Shown: positions 60,550 through 64,000 of the stretch, piece by piece | Layout of the letters: every line of letters begins with the position of its first letter | Position numbering within the stretch: the first letter of the stretch is position 1 | NCBI GenBank assembly: GCA_013397075.1 | Contig: VWZS01004810.1 | Location: forward strand, 2,409,976 to 2,473,975 | Source of the DNA: Rhabdornis inornatus | Lineage: Eukaryota; Chordata; Aves; Passeriformes; Rhabdornithidae | Length of the DNA stretch: 64,000 nt | Reading direction: 5' to 3' | Program-made: the position numbers and the translations under genes | The notes under the pieces: model-generated | The model's database searches: none | What the model was told of the DNA's origin: nothing | Seen by the model: only the letters and a program-made list of their open reading frames with translations

Positions 60550-60778
60550 TAATGGAACATCCTGAGCTGGAGGGACCCACCAGGATCACCCAGTGCAGCT
60601 CCTGTCCCTGCCCAGACCCCCCAACAATCCCAGCCTGTCCATCCCTGGCAGCGCTGTCCAAACGCTCCTGGAGCTCTGGCAGCCTCGGGGCCGTGCCCAT
60701 TCCCTGGGGAGCCTGGGCAGTGCCCAGCACCCTCTGGGGGAAGAACCTTGCCCTGAGCTCCAGCCTGAGCCTGTCTGA
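60550..60778 (-). mobile_element. CR1 LINE 3' end, about 230 bp
   Basis: aatggaacatcctgagctgg, cagtgcagctcctgtccctg, cagcgctgtccaaacgctcc, ggggaagaaccttgccctga. Differs from the 26330 copy at only a handful of sites over 220 bp, and ends in a 5' truncation at about gcctgtctgaca. The long minus-strand frame through it is not a gene. Confidence 0.94.
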
Positions 60779-62125
60779 CACAGATTTATGCCGTCCCCTC
60801 ATGAAATGATGTGTCCGTGGAGCCAGGGAAAGGCAGCTGGGAGGAGATGTGTTCAGAGAGGAATATGACCTGAAATCCCCAGGCAATCCGTTTTTATCCT
60901 TGTCTTTGCTCCTGAGGAGGATCCCAGGAGCAGAGGTTTGTGTTTTCATGGCCCTCAGAGATGTTTGGGTAAGTCTTGCTTCCTAAACCATCCAACAGAA
61001 GAGTGATTTCATCTTTTATCCTGGAAGACAGACCTGAAAGTTCAAGAGTAATCTTCCTCTTTCCTGCTCTGCCACCACCTCCCCAACAGCAGAGCCCAAA
61101 GGAACCAAACCCAGCGCGCAGGGGATGGGCTACGGACAGGGGGGAGAGCCTGGATTTTAGTGTCAGGAGGAGGGAAATCCGTGCTAATGAGAATCCTTTA
61201 ACTGTGATCTTCTCTTTTTCACCACCAGCCTCAGGTTCAAGGGTACTCAGAGACAACAAAGAGCCCTGGAAAGGTCCCAGCTGAGCGCTCTGTGTGTCAC
61301 TGATAGCTCCGGGATGCAGAGCAGAGAAGCCCTGAGCCTCACAGGAGTGCTTGGGTTATCTGTGCACACACACAGACACGTAATCTCTTTTTATCTGATC
61401 TGAGAAGAAAGGGAATCCCTCCTGTGTTACCCTATTTGGGCTTTTATCTCTCCTATTTTAGTTTGTTTGTTGTTTTTTGGGGTTTTTTTACAAAGACTCA
61501 GGCTACGATTCTGCTCACTCTTCTCGTGAATTCACCACTCTTCTTCCTGCGGCTCTTCAGAGCAGGAGCGCAAAAGGATGCAAAAGAGATCACAGGCTTG
61601 AAAAGATGGGACTGTGCCAGATCCTCTGCTTGTGTAAATCTGAATTTTGCAGTTGATTCCAGTGGAGCGGGATATATTTACACCGACGTAAAACCCATTA
61701 ATTTCTGTAGGAGTCCCTGGAATTTAAACCCTGCTTGTGAATCCCCTGATTTCACGTAAGCTTGCTACTATTTCACAACGCTAAAATAATGGGGGTGAGG
61801 GGACTAAAACTCCTGATATTACACTCCGCTGATGCTGTAGGGAAAATATTCTGCTTTCTGAGTCATTTGCCCTGAGCTGACTTTCTTTCTGAATGGTTCA
61901 GGGGGTTTCCTTCTTTAGCCATAAATCGCATGCAATTTTTGTGTGTGTGTGTGTGCCTGTGGATGACAGCGTGTGTGAGTGTGTGTGCGCTTTTCAGAAG
62001 CCACGCCAGAGAGAGAGAGAGAGAGAGAGAGAGGCTGTTCCTTTAAAGCAAAACTGAAAAAAAAAAATGCCTTCAGGCGTCCTATTACAGTGGAACGAGC
62101 CAAGGATCAGGATTTGCAGCTCAGC
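60779..62125. promoter_or_regulatory. upstream region of a TATA promoter
   Basis: The unique part at about 61380-61900 has retained CpGs and a perfect AP-1 site (tgagtca, 61859-61865). A palindrome-like tttacacc block occurs at 61678-61685. (GT)n lies at 61941-61955 and 61971-61987, and (GA)n at 62008-62033, within 200 bp of the TATA box. (GA)n and (GT)n next to promoters can affect nucleosome placement. Only the last 300 bp can be called proximal promoter with any confidence. Confidence 0.4.
62008..62033. repeat. (GA)n microsatellite near a promoter
   Basis: About thirteen AG/GA dinucleotides, roughly 95 bp upstream of the TATA box. Confidence 0.95.
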
Positions 62126-62133
62126 TATATAAA
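62126..62133 (+). promoter_or_regulatory. TATA box
   Basis: Perfect TATATAAA, followed about 30 bp later by pyrimidine-rich tctgacca at about 62153-62160 that suits an initiator. The likely start of transcription is near 62156. The site is followed by CpG-containing sequence and then a consensus donor, which together make chance occurrence less likely. Confidence 0.6.
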
Positions 62134-62155
62134 CCCAGCAGAATCTGGCTGCTCT

Positions 62156-62338
62156 GACCACTTTGCCTTGCTGTCAAAGCTCGCAGCCCCGCGCTCGCAC
62201 ACGGCACCAGGCACCGCAACTTCGCCGAGTTTTGACAGGACGGCAACAAAGTCAGGAGCGCCCAGCTGGCTTCCAACACCCTATTTATTTCATGGAGGCT
62301 GCTCACAGCGGGATCTAAGCTCTGTCAGAGTCTCTAAG
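62156..62338 (+). other. probable 5' untranslated first exon of an unidentified plus-strand gene
   Basis: The stretch from about 30 bp after the TATA box to 62338 is richer in G+C and CpG than the flanks (agctcgcagccccgcgctcg, gcaacttcgccgag). It ends in a splice donor that fits the vertebrate consensus fully (AAG|GTAAGT; intron starts at 62339). The estimated exon is about 180 bases. It contains one upstream ATG (62292) opening an 8-codon frame that stops at 62318, so the main start codon must lie in a later exon outside the window. There is no coding frame across the exon boundary that I can support. Its 60-kb gene-free upstream flank suits a developmentally regulated gene next to a gene desert. 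I do not recognise the gene from this short, untranslated sequence and give no name. Confidence 0.5.
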
Positions 62339-64000
62339 GTAAGTCTGCTTCCTCTCTGAATGGAAAAGGAGCTGTTCTCGCCCACGGGTTGGCAGTGCCC
62401 CCGTGCATCACCCCCAGGTGAGCGGGCAGGGATCCTGCTGGGGAATCATTTCGGATTGCAGCACGCCTGCCTCCAAGTCTGTCTGCATTGTGTGATCATG
62501 TCAGAAATGTCCCGGTGACATCCATCCGACCCAATGAATGAATGGAGCAGGAGCTGCCTGGGTGCTGGGCATCCTCACAAGGACAGCCAGGATCAGGCAG
62601 GGTAGGAAAGCAGGTCTGGGATTCCCTCTTGGCTCCTGGAGTGCCAGAAATGTTTCCCCCATCCTCACCTCGCAAACCAGACTAAATCCACTTGCAGGTT
62701 TTAACTCTCCCAAGCAACTTTTGTGATCCTGTCTGTGACCTGATGAGAGCCGGGCTCTTCCCTCTGGTGATTTACTGTCCCCACACTTTTTTGATATTTT
62801 TTTATTTTTTTTTTTTTACCAAAGCCTTTGTCGCCTTCCTCCCTGCCCCCACTGGGCTCCAGTTTCTTTCAAAAGTCCGGTAATATTAGCCTGCAGTGGG
62901 GAGCAAAGCACAAAGGAAGATTAAACTGGTATTTTATTACCAGTGCTTTGCTGGGTGGGTTCCGGGAGCGGGAGGGTGAAATTCTCCATCCTCATGGAAA
63001 AACAGAGGCACTTGCTCTGTGTCTCAGCTCCTTGCTCCCCGGTGCACTGAGATTTTCTGCATGACTGTGTCTGCACTTACCAGCAAGGCTCAAATTGGCT
63101 TAAAAAGGAGAATCTGGCTGGGAGAAGGTGAACACACTTAGATTCATTTAGGAGCTAAAGCCACTCACTCAAGACTTTGTGTTACATCACCTTTGCAGAG
63201 TTTTCCCTGCCTGATTTTCTGTCTGGCTACCAGGACAGAGAGTTTTTGGCAGTTAATCTAAACTTCTGAAAAGTCTGTCTCATACTATGGGAAAGAATGT
63301 TCAGACTGAAATGATGGTGATGTGTTGTGTTGCACAGTGGAGACAAAAAATTAAAAACCACAATAAAAACATTTATTAAAGTTTTTCTTCATGAAAAATC
63401 AGAAAACAGTGAGATGAATGTGATTCTATGGTCTGGGTAAAAGCCTTACTGTCTAGCCGTTGGGTTTGGTTTTCTCCCCTGGTTTAATTTTTTAAGACTG
63501 TATTAAATATTGGGAATTCATTTTACACATTCCCTGATTAATGTTACATGTGGGGGTTGTTTTATTGTGCTGGGTTTGTGCATTTGCCTTTTAAAGCTGT
63601 GAAATCATGGAATAGTTTGGGTTGGATGGGACCTTGGAGATCATCCAGCTCCAACCATGGGCAGGGACACCTTCCACTTGACCAGGCTGCACAGTTTAGG
63701 GGTGCTGGAGTCCAAAAATGAGGTGGACAATGGGGATTAGGGAGCATCCTTTGAATCCTAGGGAAACTTGCAGAAATGTGATGTGTTTTGGGTTGTTTCT
63801 TACTGATACAGGGGACGCAGGGACAAACTGAATCTGAAGAAGTTTGACCAGATGAAAGTGTTTAGCCAAGAGAAGATAACTGGTCTGTCTGCAGCTCAGC
63901 TTCCCTGGCAGGGAGTTTGGGAAGCAGCTGGAAGAGCTGTCAGGGTGTTCCCATGCAGGTGCTCAGGGAGGGACGTGCACCTGAGCTGAGCAGAGTGGTG
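62339..64000 (+). other. start of a putative first intron
   Basis: From the donor at 62339 to the window end no matching acceptor with coding sequence is seen. Contents are a T-rich run at 62787-62818 and one CR1 fragment at 63601. The exon 2 position is therefore beyond this window if the exon 1 call is right. Confidence 0.4.
63601..63690 (-). mobile_element. CR1 LINE 3' terminus, short
   Basis: gaaatcatggaatagtttgg, gttggatgggaccttggaga, tcatccagctccaacc, gggcagggacaccttccact. About 90 bp of a minus-strand CR1 3' end. Confidence 0.88.

Noticed and set aside
60407..60949. 180-codon minus-strand frame
   Set aside because: Its centre is the CR1 3' end at 60550-60778, and a similar peptide arises from the CR1 copy at 26330; it is a LINE tail translation.

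Overview
This window looks like vertebrate, almost certainly avian and probably songbird, nuclear DNA. It carries about twenty 3'-end fragments of CR1 (chicken repeat 1) LINEs, with the usual tails resembling ATTCTRTG on one strand or the other. It also has at least one solo endogenous-retrovirus LTR of a type seen in birds, several simple repeats, and no prokaryotic gene organisation. There are no bacterial operons, tRNA or rRNA genes, CRISPR arrays or intact long coding regions. Every long open frame I inspected is either a by-product of a tandem repeat whose unit length is a multiple of three, a read-through of a CR1 tail, or a frame with no recognisable domain.

Layout. Positions 1-617 are an 18-bp GC-rich minisatellite broken by a single assembly N at 345 and by a duplicated 91-bp block. 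From about 1 kb to 61 kb the DNA is non-coding: intergenic or a very large intron, mostly AT-leaning unique sequence. CR1 remnants lie at about 1.1, 2.6, 5.7, 13.0, 17.8, 18.9, 21.6, 22.9, 26.1, 26.5, 28.6, 35.1, 37.9, 41.5, 47.6, 55.9, 59.9, 60.7 and 63.6 kb. A minus-strand solo LTR with target-site duplication sits at 8121-8477, and a second probable plus-strand ERV LTR at about 58.1-58.7 kb. Large tandem repeats are a 27-bp higher-order minisatellite at 29.3-29.7 kb and a (GGTTT)n block at 46.1 kb.

The only gene-like signal I can support is near the right edge. A TATATAAA box at 62126 is followed by a moderately CpG-rich stretch that ends in a consensus splice donor (AAG|GTAAGT, exon end at 62338). 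This looks like a short, mostly untranslated first exon of a plus-strand gene whose coding exons lie beyond the window. I do not recognise the gene. The preceding 60 kb would then be its 5' intergenic region, possibly holding distal enhancers. Candidate regulatory blocks, judged by motif clustering and CpG retention only, lie at 19.6-20.3, 36.4, 50.2-50.7 and 56.6 kb.

I found no convincing new biological system. The most informative observations are structural: a CR1 copy with an inverted 5' part (twin-priming signature), a CR1 terminal hairpin, two CR1 copies sharing an unusual 5' boundary, an internally deleted CR1 scrap inside a minisatellite, a perfectly homogeneous 27-bp array, and a probable assembly error at the N.
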